Shown here: positions 27,778 to 35,925 of the stretch, piece by piece | Layout: every line of letters begins with the position of its first letter | Position numbering within the stretch: position 1 is the stretch's first letter | Origin: Amycolatopsis vastitatis | GTDB lineage: Bacteria; Actinomycetota; Actinomycetes; Mycobacteriales; Pseudonocardiaceae | DNA: 64,000 nt | Reading direction: 5' to 3' | Assembly (NCBI RefSeq): GCF_002234595.1 | Contig: NZ_NMUL01000012.1 | Location: forward strand, 248,001 to 312,000 | The notes under the pieces: model-generated | Told to the model about the DNA's origin: nothing | Databases searched by the model: none | The model's input: the letters and a program-made list of their open reading frames with translations, nothing else | Program-made: the position numbers and the translations under genes

Positions 27778-28125
27778 TCAGCGCCCGGCCGACAAGTACC
27801 CGGCCAGCGCGTCCCGGCGCCGCTGCAGCGCCCCGATCCGGTCGTCCATCGCGGTCAGCTCGCGACGCAGCAACCGGGACAGCTCCGGGCACACGTCCAG
27901 GCGGGCTTCCTCGCCGCTCGCGCACTGCAGGGCCGAGGCGATGACCCCGGTGGTCAGCCCGGCCCCGAGCAGCCGCCGGATCTGCCGGACGCGGATGACG
28001 GCGTCGCCGGCGTAGGCGCGGTACCCGTTGTGGTCGCGCGAGGCCGTCAGCAGGCCCTGCTCCTCGTAGTACCGCAGCAGCCGCGTGCTGACGCCGGTGC
28101 GTTCCGCGAGCTCGCCGATCCGCAC
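27778..28125 (-). CDS. MerR-family transcriptional regulator
   Basis: 115 residues from a GTG. The winged-helix N-terminus reads RIGELAERTGVSTRLLRYYEEQGLL, the MerR signature, followed by RVRQIRRLLGAG and a long dimerisation helix ending in QRRRDALAGYL. Two cysteines (Cys68 and Cys79) lie in the effector region but do not form a known metal site. It is divergent from the LLM oxidoreductase gene, and the shared spacer has a promoter with a 20-base spacer, as MerR activators require. Confidence 0.9.
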   Translation of the reverse strand: MRIGELAERTGVSTRLLRYYEEQGLLTASRDHNGYRAYAGDAVIRVRQIRRLLGAGLTTGVIASALQCASGEEARLDVCPELSRLLRRELTAMDDRIGALQRRRDALAGYLSAGR

Positions 28126-28142
28126 TTCCCGCCCCCCGAAAG

Positions 28143-28174
28143 TTGACCTTCACACTGATGTGAATGTCTAACGT
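28143..28174 (+). promoter_or_regulatory. MerR-type promoter with 20-base spacer and internal dyad
   Basis: The -35 box TTGACC (28143-28148) and the -10-like box TAACGT (28169-28174) are 20 bases apart instead of 17-18. The spacer carries the dyad TTCACA-N4-TGTGAA (28149-28164). This is the layout on which MerR proteins untwist DNA to activate. Transcription would start near 28181. Confidence 0.72.
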
Positions 28175-28181
28175 CACCGGC

Positions 28182-29012
28182 ATGACCGAACATTTCCTGG
28201 AAGTCGTCCTGCCGAGCGAGGAACCGGACCTCGACCCCGCGCGGCCGGCCGAGCTGGCCCGGCTCGCCGAGGACCTCGGCTACCACGCCGCCTGGCTGCC
28301 CGACCACCTGATCCCGCCCGGCGCGTACGGCGAGGTCTTCGGCGGCGTCTACGAGCCGCTGGTCACCCTCGCGCACATCGCCGCGCTGACCAGCCGGATC
28401 CGGCTCGGGACGTCGGTGCTGATCGTGCCGCTGCGGGAGCCGTACGCGCTGGCCAAGCAGGTCGCGACGCTCGACCGGCTGTCCGGGCACCGGTTCACCC
28501 TCGGCGTCGGCAGCGGCTGGAACGAGCCCGAATTCGCCGAGGTCGGCGCCGGTTTCGGCGACCGGGGCAAGCGGACCGACGCGACGCTGGACCTGCTCGC
28601 CGAGCTGTTCCGCACCGGCCGCGGCCCCGGCGGCGGGTACTTCGAGCCGCGGCCCGCGGGCCCGGTGCCGATCTCCGTCGGCGGCAACTCGGCCGTGGCG
28701 CTGCGCCGGGCCGCGCGGATCGGCGCGGGCTGGACGAGCGCCGGCCTGTCCCCCGCCGAGTTCGGCGAACGCGCTCGCGAACTGAAGGCCATGACGACCG
28801 GCGGTGAACCGCCGTTAACTGCGGGAACGCAGGACCGTGAACGGCGGTTAACCGCCAGGATGGAATGGGACGGCACCGATCTCGCCGCCGCGGTCGCGCT
28901 GTTCCGCGCGTATATCCTGGCGGGGGCGGACGCGGTGGCCGTCCACTTCGGCCCGGCCGGGACCTTCGAGCAGCGGATGACCACCTTCGCCGAGGCCGTC
29001 GCCGGACCCTAG
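28182..29012 (+). CDS. LLM-class F420-dependent oxidoreductase
   Basis: 276 residues from the ATG at 28182. An ATG six codons upstream lies inside the operator dyad and before the predicted transcription start, so it is rejected; the mRNA is probably leaderless. The luciferase-like TIM barrel shows LAEDLGYHAAWLPDHL, TSRIRLGTSVLIVPLREP, GHRFTLGVGSGW and VGGNSAVALRRAARIG. Many actinobacterial members use F420. Residues ~205-226 are encoded by an inverted repeat (28804-28852) that looks like an inserted palindromic element. Substrate unknown; MerR control suggests an inducible detoxification role. Confidence 0.88.
   Translation: MTEHFLEVVLPSEEPDLDPARPAELARLAEDLGYHAAWLPDHLIPPGAYGEVFGGVYEPLVTLAHIAALTSRIRLGTSVLIVPLREPYALAKQVATLDRLSGHRFTLGVGSGWNEPEFAEVGAGFGDRGKRTDATLDLLAELFRTGRGPGGGYFEPRPAGPVPISVGGNSAVALRRAARIGAGWTSAGLSPAEFGERARELKAMTTGGEPPLTAGTQDRERRLTARMEWDGTDLAAAVALFRAYILAGADAVAVHFGPAGTFEQRMTTFAEAVAGP
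28804..28852 (+). repeat. Inverted repeat inside the LLM oxidoreductase gene
   Basis: GTGAACCGCCGTTAAC (28804-28819) is mirrored by GTGAACGGCGGTTAAC (28837-28852), pairing at 14 of 16 positions around a 17-base loop. The 10401-10416 palindrome is related. It encodes a polar stretch with no obvious family counterpart. Confidence 0.55.
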
Positions 29013-29044
29013 GATGCCCGAGACGCCGACCCACGGGAGCGCCA

Positions 29045-30037
29045 GTGCCGACCGAGCCGACCACGCGCCGCCGGGTCGCGTTCATCTTTCCGATCTACAA
29101 CGAGGAAGCGAACATCGACGTGCTGCACCGCACGGTCGGCGAGGTCACCGCGCCGCTGGCCGGGCGGTACGAGTTCAGCTTCCTCTACGTCGACGACGGC
29201 AGCCGGGACGGCTCCCTGGCCCGGCTCACCGAGCTGGCCGGGCGCGACCCGCGCGTCACGGTCATCGAGTTCTCCCGCAACTTCGGGCACCAGATGGCCG
29301 TCACCGCCGGGCTCGACCTGGTCGACGCGGACGCGGTGATCGTCATGGACAGCGACCTGCAGGACCCGCCCCGCGTGGCGCTCGAGCTGCTCGAGAAGTG
29401 GGAAGAGGGCTACGACGTCGTCTACGCGCAGCGCCGGTCGCGCCAGGACCCGCCGTTCAAGCGGTACACCGCGAGCGCGTTCTACTGGTTCCTGCAGAAG
29501 ATGGCCGCGGTCGAAATCCCGAAGAACACCGGCGACTTCCGGCTGGTGGACCGCAAGGTCGTCGACGAGCTGCGCAAGTACCGCGAACGCGACCGGTTCC
29601 TGCGCGGGCTCGTCAGCTACGTCGGGTTCAAGCAGACAGCCGTGCTGTTCGACCGCGACAAGCGCTACGCCGGCGTCACGGGCTACCCGCTGACGAAGAT
29701 GCTGCGCTTCGCCGCCGACGGCATCCTCGGGTTCTCGGTGACGCCGCTGCGGATGATCACGCGGATGGGGTACCTGATCTCGCTGCTGAGCTTCGTCGGC
29801 GTGCTCTACGTCGTCGGGGTGAAGCTGTTCGCGCCGGAGACCGCGGTGCCCGGCTGGGCGTTCATCACCATCGCGATGTTCTTCCTCGGCGGCATCCAGA
29901 TCATCATGCTCGGCGTGCTCGGCAGCTACATCGGCCGCACGTACTCGCAGGTGCAGAACCGGCCGCTGTACACGGTGGCGTCGGTGCGCACGGGGGTCCC
30001 CGAGTCCGCCGAAGACAGCCGGAGCGCGGCCCGATGA
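29045..30037 (+). CDS. GT2-family polyprenyl-phosphate glycosyltransferase (GtrB/DPM1-like)
   Basis: 330 residues from a GTG with GGGAG just upstream. The GT-A domain shows FIFPIYNEEANID, VDDGSRDGSL, FSRNFGHQMAV and the metal-binding VIVMDSDLQDP. Two C-terminal membrane helices (about residues 235-260 and 270-300) anchor it. Enzymes of this type make undecaprenyl- or decaprenyl-phosphate-glucose or -mannose on the inner leaflet. Its stop overlaps the ATG of the GtrA-like gene (ATGA), and a large membrane protein follows. Confidence 0.93.
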   Translation: MPTEPTTRRRVAFIFPIYNEEANIDVLHRTVGEVTAPLAGRYEFSFLYVDDGSRDGSLARLTELAGRDPRVTVIEFSRNFGHQMAVTAGLDLVDADAVIVMDSDLQDPPRVALELLEKWEEGYDVVYAQRRSRQDPPFKRYTASAFYWFLQKMAAVEIPKNTGDFRLVDRKVVDELRKYRERDRFLRGLVSYVGFKQTAVLFDRDKRYAGVTGYPLTKMLRFAADGILGFSVTPLRMITRMGYLISLLSFVGVLYVVGVKLFAPETAVPGWAFITIAMFFLGGIQIIMLGVLGSYIGRTYSQVQNRPLYTVASVRTGVPESAEDSRSAAR

Positions 30038-30465
30038 AACTCCTCACGGCCACGCAGGTGCGCTTCGGGATCGTCGGGATCGGCAACACGCTGGTCGACG
30101 CGCTCGGCTATGCGCTGCTGGCGACGCTGGGCCTGCCGGTGTTCGTCGCCAACTTCATCTCGACGACGGCGGGCATGCTCCTGTCGTTCACGCTGAACCG
30201 GAACTTCACGTTCCGGGCGAAGGACGGCGACCTCCGCCGCCAGGCGCTGCTGTTCTTCGGGGTCACCGCGTTCGGGCTCTGGGTGGTGCAGTTCTTCGTC
30301 ATCTGGCTGGTCAGCCACCTGTTCACCGGCGTTAACCTGCTGGTCCCGAAGGGGGCCGCGATCGTCGTCGGGCTGTTCTGGAACTACCTGCTCTACCACT
30401 ACGTCGTGTTCCGGCACCGCCCGGTGAGCCCGGTACCCGGTGCCGCACCCGCCGACTCAGCGTGA
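30034..30465 (+). CDS. GtrA-like flippase
   Basis: 143 residues with four membrane helices, typical of GtrA/DPMS3 proteins: QVRFGIVGIGNTLVDALGY, FISTTAGMLLSFTLNRNFTF, a helix around 75-98 and GLFWNYLLYHYVVFR. GtrA proteins are thought to flip polyprenyl-phosphate-sugars across the membrane. It is translationally coupled to the GT2 gene that would make its substrate. Confidence 0.92.
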   Translation: MKLLTATQVRFGIVGIGNTLVDALGYALLATLGLPVFVANFISTTAGMLLSFTLNRNFTFRAKDGDLRRQALLFFGVTAFGLWVVQFFVIWLVSHLFTGVNLLVPKGAAIVVGLFWNYLLYHYVVFRHRPVSPVPGAAPADSA

Positions 30466-30483
30466 TCTCGTACGCTCTTCCGG

Positions 30484-31944
30484 GTGCGATCCCGTGAACT
30501 GCGCTTCGGCCTGGGCGTCTTCGTCCTGTCCCTCGGCGTTCTGCTGCTCCGGTTCCTCGTGCCGAGGCCGATCGGGATGGCCGACAACGGCGACGGCTGG
30601 CGCCTGCTGTGCGACCTCGGCGGCCGGCACCCCGAGATCAAGCCCGAGTACTACGTGCACTTCAGCTACGGGCCGGGCCAGGTGTGCCACACCGACTACA
30701 TCTCGAGCCAGGCGTGGCTCGACTGGTTCGCGAGCAAGCTGGGGAAGGTGCTCGGCTCGTCGGCGGAGCTCAACCTGCTGGTGCTCGGCGCGATCACGTG
30801 CGTGCTCGTCGCGGCGGGCGTCGCGGCCACCGTCCTCGGCCTGGAGCTGAGCCGCCGCAACCGCGTCATCGCCGCTGTGCTGCTGCTGCTCGTGATGGCC
30901 GACTCGGCGTTCTTCGGCTACTTCGCCTCGGTGCTCAGCGAGGGCGCCGGGTTCCTGGGGATGCTGCTGACCGCGGGCGGGCTGCTGCTGATGCACCGCA
31001 CGGGCGCGTGGCGGTACTGGGGCGCGGCGCTGACCGTGGTGGGCGCGCTGATCGGCATCAACGCGAAGTCGCAGACGCTGCTGCTGATCCCGCTGTTCGT
31101 GCTGGCGCTGGCGCTGGTCCGGCCGCTCGGTGCGAAGGGCCGCGCGCGGTGGCTGGTGCCGCTGGGCGTGCTGCTGGTCGTCGGCGCGGGCACGGCCGCG
31201 GTGCAGTCCCACGGCGACCCGGCCAACGCCGAGTACCGCGAAGCGAACATGTACCACGTGGTGTTCGACAGCATCGTCGACGGCAAGCACGACACGGACG
31301 CCGACCTCGCGGCGCTGGGCCTGCCGCCGTCCGCGAAGAAGTTCATCGGCACGGGCTGGTGGGAAGTGAGCCCGTGGAAGGACGCGGACTACAACGGCTT
31401 CCGCGACAAGATCAGCCGCCGCAACGTGGTCAAGTACTACGCGTCCCACCCGGGCCGCACGCTGCAGATCCTCCAGCAGGGCGCGGTCGACACGCTCACG
31501 GCGCGCCCGTCCCGGCTCGGCAGCTTCGCCGACACCTCCGGGCTGCCGCCGATGGCGCAGGAGTTCCGGGTCCCGGTGCTGTCCGGGCTGTCCGCGCTGG
31601 CGGCCCCGCTGGGGCTCTTCCTGCTGGTCCCGTTCTGGCTGCTGGTCGGCTGGGCCGGGGTCCGCGCGTTCCGCCGCCGGGCCCGCGAGTACGGGATCGT
31701 GGTGTTCTTCCTGCTGCTGTTCGCGGTGGGCCAGTTCGGGCTGTCCGCGCTGGGCGAGGGCGTCGAGGGCGTGAAGCACCAGTTGCTGACGCTCTTCCCG
31801 ACGTTCCTGGCGGCGGTGTTCGCGGTGCTGAGCTTCTTCCCGCGGCCCGCTCCGCCGGTTGCGGAAGAGCCGGACGAGGAGCCCGAGCCGGCGACCGAGG
31901 TGTTCGACGCGTTCCGCGAGCCCGAGGAGCCCGCGGTCCGCTGA
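30484..31944 (+). CDS. Large multi-span membrane protein, probable third component of the glycosylation module
   Basis: 486 residues from a GTG. About nine to eleven hydrophobic helices; the first is followed by PIGMADNGDGWRLLCDLG, an acidic extracytoplasmic loop like the catalytic loop of GT-C enzymes. A large external domain (about residues 235-345, with GWWEVSPWKDADYNGF) lies between helices, and the tail is acidic and Pro-rich. The order GT2, GtrA, large membrane protein matches the gtrABC logic, so a sugar transferase using the flipped lipid-sugar is inferred. It may be WsfD-like, but I cannot confirm that. Confidence 0.7.
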   Translation: MRSRELRFGLGVFVLSLGVLLLRFLVPRPIGMADNGDGWRLLCDLGGRHPEIKPEYYVHFSYGPGQVCHTDYISSQAWLDWFASKLGKVLGSSAELNLLVLGAITCVLVAAGVAATVLGLELSRRNRVIAAVLLLLVMADSAFFGYFASVLSEGAGFLGMLLTAGGLLLMHRTGAWRYWGAALTVVGALIGINAKSQTLLLIPLFVLALALVRPLGAKGRARWLVPLGVLLVVGAGTAAVQSHGDPANAEYREANMYHVVFDSIVDGKHDTDADLAALGLPPSAKKFIGTGWWEVSPWKDADYNGFRDKISRRNVVKYYASHPGRTLQILQQGAVDTLTARPSRLGSFADTSGLPPMAQEFRVPVLSGLSALAAPLGLFLLVPFWLLVGWAGVRAFRRRAREYGIVVFFLLLFAVGQFGLSALGEGVEGVKHQLLTLFPTFLAAVFAVLSFFPRPAPPVAEEPDEEPEPATEVFDAFREPEEPAVR

Positions 31945-31975
31945 CACGTACGGCGCGCTCCGGCAGACTGGGGCG

Positions 31976-32362
31976 ATGCGGATCAAACACCAGGTCGTCG
32001 CCTTCGACGCCGCCGACCTCGCGGCCGAGAGCCGCTTCTGGGCGGGCGTGCTCGGCGGGGAGGTCGACGAGGACAGCGACTGGCACATGGTCATGGTGGA
32101 CGGCGCGCCGCGCATCGGCGTTCAGCTCGCTCCGGACCACGTGCCGCCGGAGTGGCCGGATGGTCCGACGAAGCAGCAGATCCACCTCGACCTCTGGGTC
32201 GAGGACTTCGCCGAAGCGCACGAGCACGTCACGGCCCTCGGCGCCACGGTGCTGAAGCCGGCGGCGCCCGGGGGCGACTTCCAGGTCTACGCGGACCCGG
32301 CCGGGCACCCGTTCTGCCTGTGCTGGCAGCTCCCGCGGCAACCGGGGACTCAGCCCGACTGA
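31976..32362 (+). CDS. VOC-family (glyoxalase/bleomycin-resistance fold) protein
   Basis: 128 residues from the ATG at 31976. The two-module VOC fold is visible: [48 protein letters not shown] and [14 protein letters not shown]. His3 of the first strand, His in IHLDLWV and a late Glu/Asp could hold a metal. No substrate is suggested. It is the last plus-strand gene of the accessory insert, and its 3' end overlaps convergent prfA by 13 bases. Confidence 0.85.
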   Translation: MRIKHQVVAFDAADLAAESRFWAGVLGGEVDEDSDWHMVMVDGAPRIGVQLAPDHVPPEWPDGPTKQQIHLDLWVEDFAEAHEHVTALGATVLKPAAPGGDFQVYADPAGHPFCLCWQLPRQPGTQPD

Positions 32363-33429
32363 GCCGCCAGGCGCTCTTCGCGGTCCGCCGTCGCCAGGGC
32401 GTCCAGGACGCCGTCCAGGTCGCCGTCGAGGACCTGGTCGAGGTTGTACGCCTTGTAGTTCACCCGGTGGTCCGAGATGCGGTTCTCCGGGAAGTTGTAC
32501 GTGCGGATCCGCTCCGAGCGGTCGACCGTGCGGACCTGCGAACGGCGGGCGTCGGACGCCTTGGCCGCCGCCTCCTCCTCCGCGATCGCCTGCAGCCGCG
32601 CCTGCAGCACTTGCAGGGCCCGCGCGCGGTTCTGGATCTGGGACTTCTCGTTCTGGCAGGACACCACGATGCCGGTCGGCAGGTGCGTGATCCGGACCGC
32701 CGAGTCGGTCGTGTTCACGCTCTGGCCACCCGGGCCCGACGAGCGGAAGACGTCGACGCGCAGGTCGTTCGGGTCGATCTCGACCTCGACCTCCTCCGGC
32801 TCCGGGTAGATGAGCACCCCGGAGGCGGACGTGTGGATCCGGCCCTGCGACTCGGTCGCCGGCACGCGCTGGACGCGGTGCACGCCGCCCTCGAACTTCA
32901 GGCGCGACCAGACGCCGTCGACGACCGCCGACTTCGTCTTGATCGACAGCGTCACGTCCTTGAAGCCGCCCAGGTCGGAGTCCACCGAGTCGAGGACCTC
33001 GGCCTTCCAGCCGTGGCGCTCGGCGTAGCGCAGGTACATGCGCAGCAGGTCGCCGGCGAACAGGGCCGACTCCTCGCCGCCCTCGCCGGACTTGATCTCC
33101 ATCACCACGTCGGAGCCGTCGTACGGATCGCGCGGGATCAGCAGCTCGGTGAGCTTCGACTCCAGCTCGGGGATCTTCGCGGACAGCTCCTCGGCCTCGG
33201 CGGCGAACTCCGCGTCCTCCGAAGCCATCTCCCGCGCGGCCGCGAGGTCGTCCCGGGTCGTGTCGAGCTCGTGGACCGCGCGGACGACCGGCGTCAGCTC
33301 GGCGTAACGGCGGCCGAGCTTGCGGGCGCGCGCCTGGTCGGCGTGCACGGCGGGGTCCGCGAGCTGCGTCTCCAGCTCCGCGTGCTCGGCGAGCAGCCCC
33401 TTGAGCGAGCTCGAATCCACCTCTGCCAC
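32350..33429 (-). CDS. prfA: Peptide chain release factor 1 PrfA
   Basis: 359 residues from a GTG. The stop-codon-reading P-x-T motif is PAT at 190-192 ([10 protein letters not shown]), and the peptidyl-hydrolysis GGQ is at 234-236 (GPGGQSVNT), methylated by PrmC. P-A-T marks RF1, which reads UAA and UAG. It starts downstream of the rpmE terminator, so it either has its own promoter or relies on read-through. Confidence 0.98.
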   Translation of the reverse strand: MAEVDSSSLKGLLAEHAELETQLADPAVHADQARARKLGRRYAELTPVVRAVHELDTTRDDLAAAREMASEDAEFAAEAEELSAKIPELESKLTELLIPRDPYDGSDVVMEIKSGEGGEESALFAGDLLRMYLRYAERHGWKAEVLDSVDSDLGGFKDVTLSIKTKSAVVDGVWSRLKFEGGVHRVQRVPATESQGRIHTSASGVLIYPEPEEVEVEIDPNDLRVDVFRSSGPGGQSVNTTDSAVRITHLPTGIVVSCQNEKSQIQNRARALQVLQARLQAIAEEEAAAKASDARRSQVRTVDRSERIRTYNFPENRISDHRVNYKAYNLDQVLDGDLDGVLDALATADREERLAAQSG

Positions 33430-33459
33430 CTCTCAGCCCGGAAAAACCAAAGACAAGAA

Positions 33460-33493
33460 ACGGCGCCCACCCGGAAGTCCGGGTGGGCGCCGT
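33460..33493 (-). terminator. Intrinsic terminator after rpmE
   Basis: A perfect 16-base stem (33460-33475 with 33478-33493) beginning ACGGCGCCCACCC. On the minus strand it lies nine bases after the rpmE stop and is followed by a T-rich run (TTTCTTGTCTTTGG, then TTTTT). This is unusually canonical for a high-GC genome. Confidence 0.9.
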
Positions 33494-33501
33494 GGAAAAA
33501 G

Positions 33502-33732
33502 CTACTTGGCGTCGGCGTCCTTCTTCTGCCGCTTGCCGTAGCGAGCCTCGAAGCGCGCGACCCGGCCACCGGTGTCCATGATCTTCTGCTTGCCCGTGTA
33601 GAACGGGTGGCAGTTGGAGCAGATCTCGACGTGGATGCTGCCGCTGGTCTTGGTGCTGCGCGTGGTGAAGCTGTTGCCGCAGTCGCAGTTCACTTCGGTG
33701 ACTACGTACTCGGGGTGAATGCCGCTCTTCAT
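33502..33732 (-). CDS. rpmE: 50S ribosomal protein L31 RpmE, zinc-binding type
   Basis: 76 residues from the ATG at 33732 with AGAGAGGAC upstream. The four zinc ligands are present: Cys16 and Cys18 in NCDCGN, and Cys37 and Cys40 in [10 protein letters not shown]. This is the C+ (zinc-replete) form of L31. Actinobacteria usually carry a second zinc-free form elsewhere under Zur control. The gene lies between two strong hairpins, so it is probably a monocistronic unit. Confidence 0.98.
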   Translation of the reverse strand: MKSGIHPEYVVTEVNCDCGNSFTTRSTKTSGSIHVEICSNCHPFYTGKQKIMDTGGRVARFEARYGKRQKKDADAK

Positions 33733-33864
33733 GGTGTCCTCTCTCGTTGGCTCCGGGTCCCCAGTCGTTCCCACGGGGTGAACCGGCGCCGGACTTCAGC
33801 GGGTAATTCTGCCAGACAGGCTGACGAGTACTGGAACGTACCCCGCTGACCAGCTATTCCCGGC

Positions 33865-33905
33865 GCGGAAGGGCCTCCCCGGGCACGCCGGGAAGGCCCT
33901 TCCGC
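33865..33905 (-). terminator. Long hairpin terminator after rho
   Basis: The outer 12 base pairs (GCGGAAGGGCCT, 33865-33876, with 33894-33905) and an inner five (CCCGG/CCGGG) are separated by one C-A mismatch, with a five-base loop. It starts ten bases after the rho stop. No T-run follows, which is common for actinobacterial I-shaped terminators. Confidence 0.8.
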
Positions 33906-33915
33906 AGGCCAGGAC

Positions 33916-35925
33916 TCAGTCGTCTTCGCCGCCACCGAGGGCGGTCTTCGACACCTGCATCAGGAACTCGGTGTTCGTCTTCGTCTTGCGCAGCCGCGAG
34001 ATCAGCAGGTCGATGGCCTGCTGCGAGTCGAGCGCGTGCAGCACCCGGCTCAGCTTCACGGTCACGGCCAGCTCGTCCGGGTTCAGCAGCAGCTCGTCCT
34101 TGCGAGTACCGGACGGGTTGACGTCGACGGCCGGGAACACCCGGCGCTCGGCGATCTTCCGGTCGAGCTTGAGCTCCGCGTTACCAGTGCCCTTGAACTC
34201 TTCGAAGATGACCGTGTCCATCGTCGAGCCGGTTTCCACCATCGCCGTGGCGAAGATGGTCAGCGAGCCACCGTTCTCGATGTTGCGCGCCGCGCCGAGG
34301 AACCGCTTCGGCGGGTAGAGCGCGGTCGAGTCGACACCACCGGACAGGATCCGGCCGGACGCCGGAGCCGCCAGGTTGTAGGCCCGGCCCAGGCGGGTGA
34401 TCGAGTCGAGCAGCACGACGACGTCGTGGCCCATCTCGACCAGGCGCTTGGCCCGCTCGATGGACAGCTCCGCGACCGAGGTGTGGTCCGCCGGCGGCCG
34501 GTCGAAGGTCGAGGCGATGACCTCGCCCTTCACCGAGCGCTGCATGTCGGTGACCTCTTCCGGACGCTCGTCGACCAGGACGACCATCAGGTGGCACTCG
34601 GGGTTGTTCGTGGAGATCGCGTTCGCGATGTCCTGCATGATCGTGGTCTTACCGGCCTTCGGCGGCGACACGATCAGGGCGCGCTGCCCCTTGCCGACCG
34701 GCATGATCAGGTCGATCACGCGGGTCGTGAGCTTGTGCGACTCGGTCTCGAGGCGCAGCCGCTCGTTCGGGTACAGCGGCGTCAGCTTGGTGAAGTCGGG
34801 GCGGCGCTTGGCCTCGTCCGGCTCCAGGCCGTTGATCGAGTCGACGCGCACCAGCGGGTTGAACTTCTGCCGCTGCTGCTCGCCGTCACGCGGCTGGCGC
34901 ACGACGCCGGTGATGGCGTCACCGCGGCGCAGGCCGTACTTGCGGACCAGCGACAGCGAGACGTACACGTCGTTCGGGCCGGCGAGGTAGCCGGAGGTCC
35001 GCACGAACGCGTAGTTGTCCAGCACGTCCAGGATGCCCGCGACGGGCAGCAGGACGTCGTCCTCGCGGATCTCGGTGTCCGGCGAACCGCCTTCGGGCCG
35101 GCCGCCACCGCTGCCCCGGCGACGGCGGTCGCGGAAGCGACGGCCGCGACGGCCGCCTTCCTCGTCGTCGTCCGGCTGCTGGGCGCGGTTGTCGCGGTTG
35201 TTTTCCTGACCCCCGCCGCGGTTGCCGTCCTGCTGCTGGTTGCGCTGGCGGTTGCCGTCCTGGCGGTCGTTGCGGTTGTCGCCGCGGTTGCCACCACCCT
35301 GGCGCTGCTGGTCGCGGTTGCGGTCGCCGCCCTGCTGGCGGTCGCCCTGCTGGCGCTCACCCTGCTGACGGTCGCCCTGCTGACGGTCGCCGCCCTGGCC
35401 CTGCTGGCGGTCGCTCTGGCCCTGCTGGCCGTCGGGGGACCCGGCGGCGCGGTTGGAGCCGCGGCGACGCCGGCTGCGGCCGCCCTCCTCGGGCTGGCCG
35501 TCCTGACCCTGCTGACCGTCCTGCTTGTCCTGCTGCGGGCGCTCGGCCTGCGGCTGGGCGTCCGACGGCGCGGACGCCTCGGCCTTCGGCTCCGGCTTGG
35601 TCTCGACCGGGGCGGCGGGCGCCTCGGCCTTCGGCTCGGCCTTGGGGGCCGCCGCCTTCGGCGGCTCGCCCACGCCGTCCAGCGGCAGCGTCTCCGCCGT
35701 CGCACGCGGCTTGCGGGACTTGCCCTGACGCTCGCGGATCGCGGCGATCAGGTCACCCTTGCGCATGCCCGTCGTCTCGCCGACGCCGAGCTCCCCAGCC
35801 AGCGAACGCAGTTCGGCGACGGTCTTACCGGTCAGCCCGCCGACCGCCCGCTTGGGAGCGGGGGCCGTGCCGTTCGATCCGGCCGTGTCGCTACCCACGT
35901 CGCTCAAAAGATCGGTGTTGCTCAC
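33916..35925 (-). CDS. rho: Transcription termination factor Rho with large disordered Arg/Gln/Asn/Gly-rich insert
   Basis: 669 residues from the GTG at 35925 with AGGAAGGA upstream (E. coli Rho is 419). The Rho_N helical domain is at ~30-68 (GKTVAELRSLAGELG). Residues ~69-285 form a low-complexity insert: first Ala/Pro/Lys/Glu-rich, then [DE]RQQG repeats, then an Arg/Asn/Gly stretch ending GRRFRDRRRRG. The RNA-binding core follows (DNYAFVRTSGYLAG), then the RecA-like motor with Walker A PPKAGKTT and DERPEEVTDMQRSV. The insert is of the kind known in Micrococcus and mycobacteria and would add RNA-binding capacity. Rho is a hexameric RNA helicase ending transcription. Confidence 0.97.
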   Translation of the reverse strand: MSNTDLLSDVGSDTAGSNGTAPAPKRAVGGLTGKTVAELRSLAGELGVGETTGMRKGDLIAAIRERQGKSRKPRATAETLPLDGVGEPPKAAAPKAEPKAEAPAAPVETKPEPKAEASAPSDAQPQAERPQQDKQDGQQGQDGQPEEGGRSRRRRGSNRAAGSPDGQQGQSDRQQGQGGDRQQGDRQQGERQQGDRQQGGDRNRDQQRQGGGNRGDNRNDRQDGNRQRNQQQDGNRGGGQENNRDNRAQQPDDDEEGGRRGRRFRDRRRRGSGGGRPEGGSPDTEIREDDVLLPVAGILDVLDNYAFVRTSGYLAGPNDVYVSLSLVRKYGLRRGDAITGVVRQPRDGEQQRQKFNPLVRVDSINGLEPDEAKRRPDFTKLTPLYPNERLRLETESHKLTTRVIDLIMPVGKGQRALIVSPPKAGKTTIMQDIANAISTNNPECHLMVVLVDERPEEVTDMQRSVKGEVIASTFDRPPADHTSVAELSIERAKRLVEMGHDVVVLLDSITRLGRAYNLAAPASGRILSGGVDSTALYPPKRFLGAARNIENGGSLTIFATAMVETGSTMDTVIFEEFKGTGNAELKLDRKIAERRVFPAVDVNPSGTRKDELLLNPDELAVTVKLSRVLHALDSQQAIDLLISRLRKTKTNTEFLMQVSKTALGGGEDD
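35329..35412 (-). repeat. Coding tandem repeat in rho ([DE]RQQG units)
   Basis: Five pentapeptide units of the form Asp/Glu-Arg-Gln-Gln-Gly (about residues 172-199) are encoded by degenerate 15-base repeats. The run could change length by slippage between strains. Confidence 0.7.
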
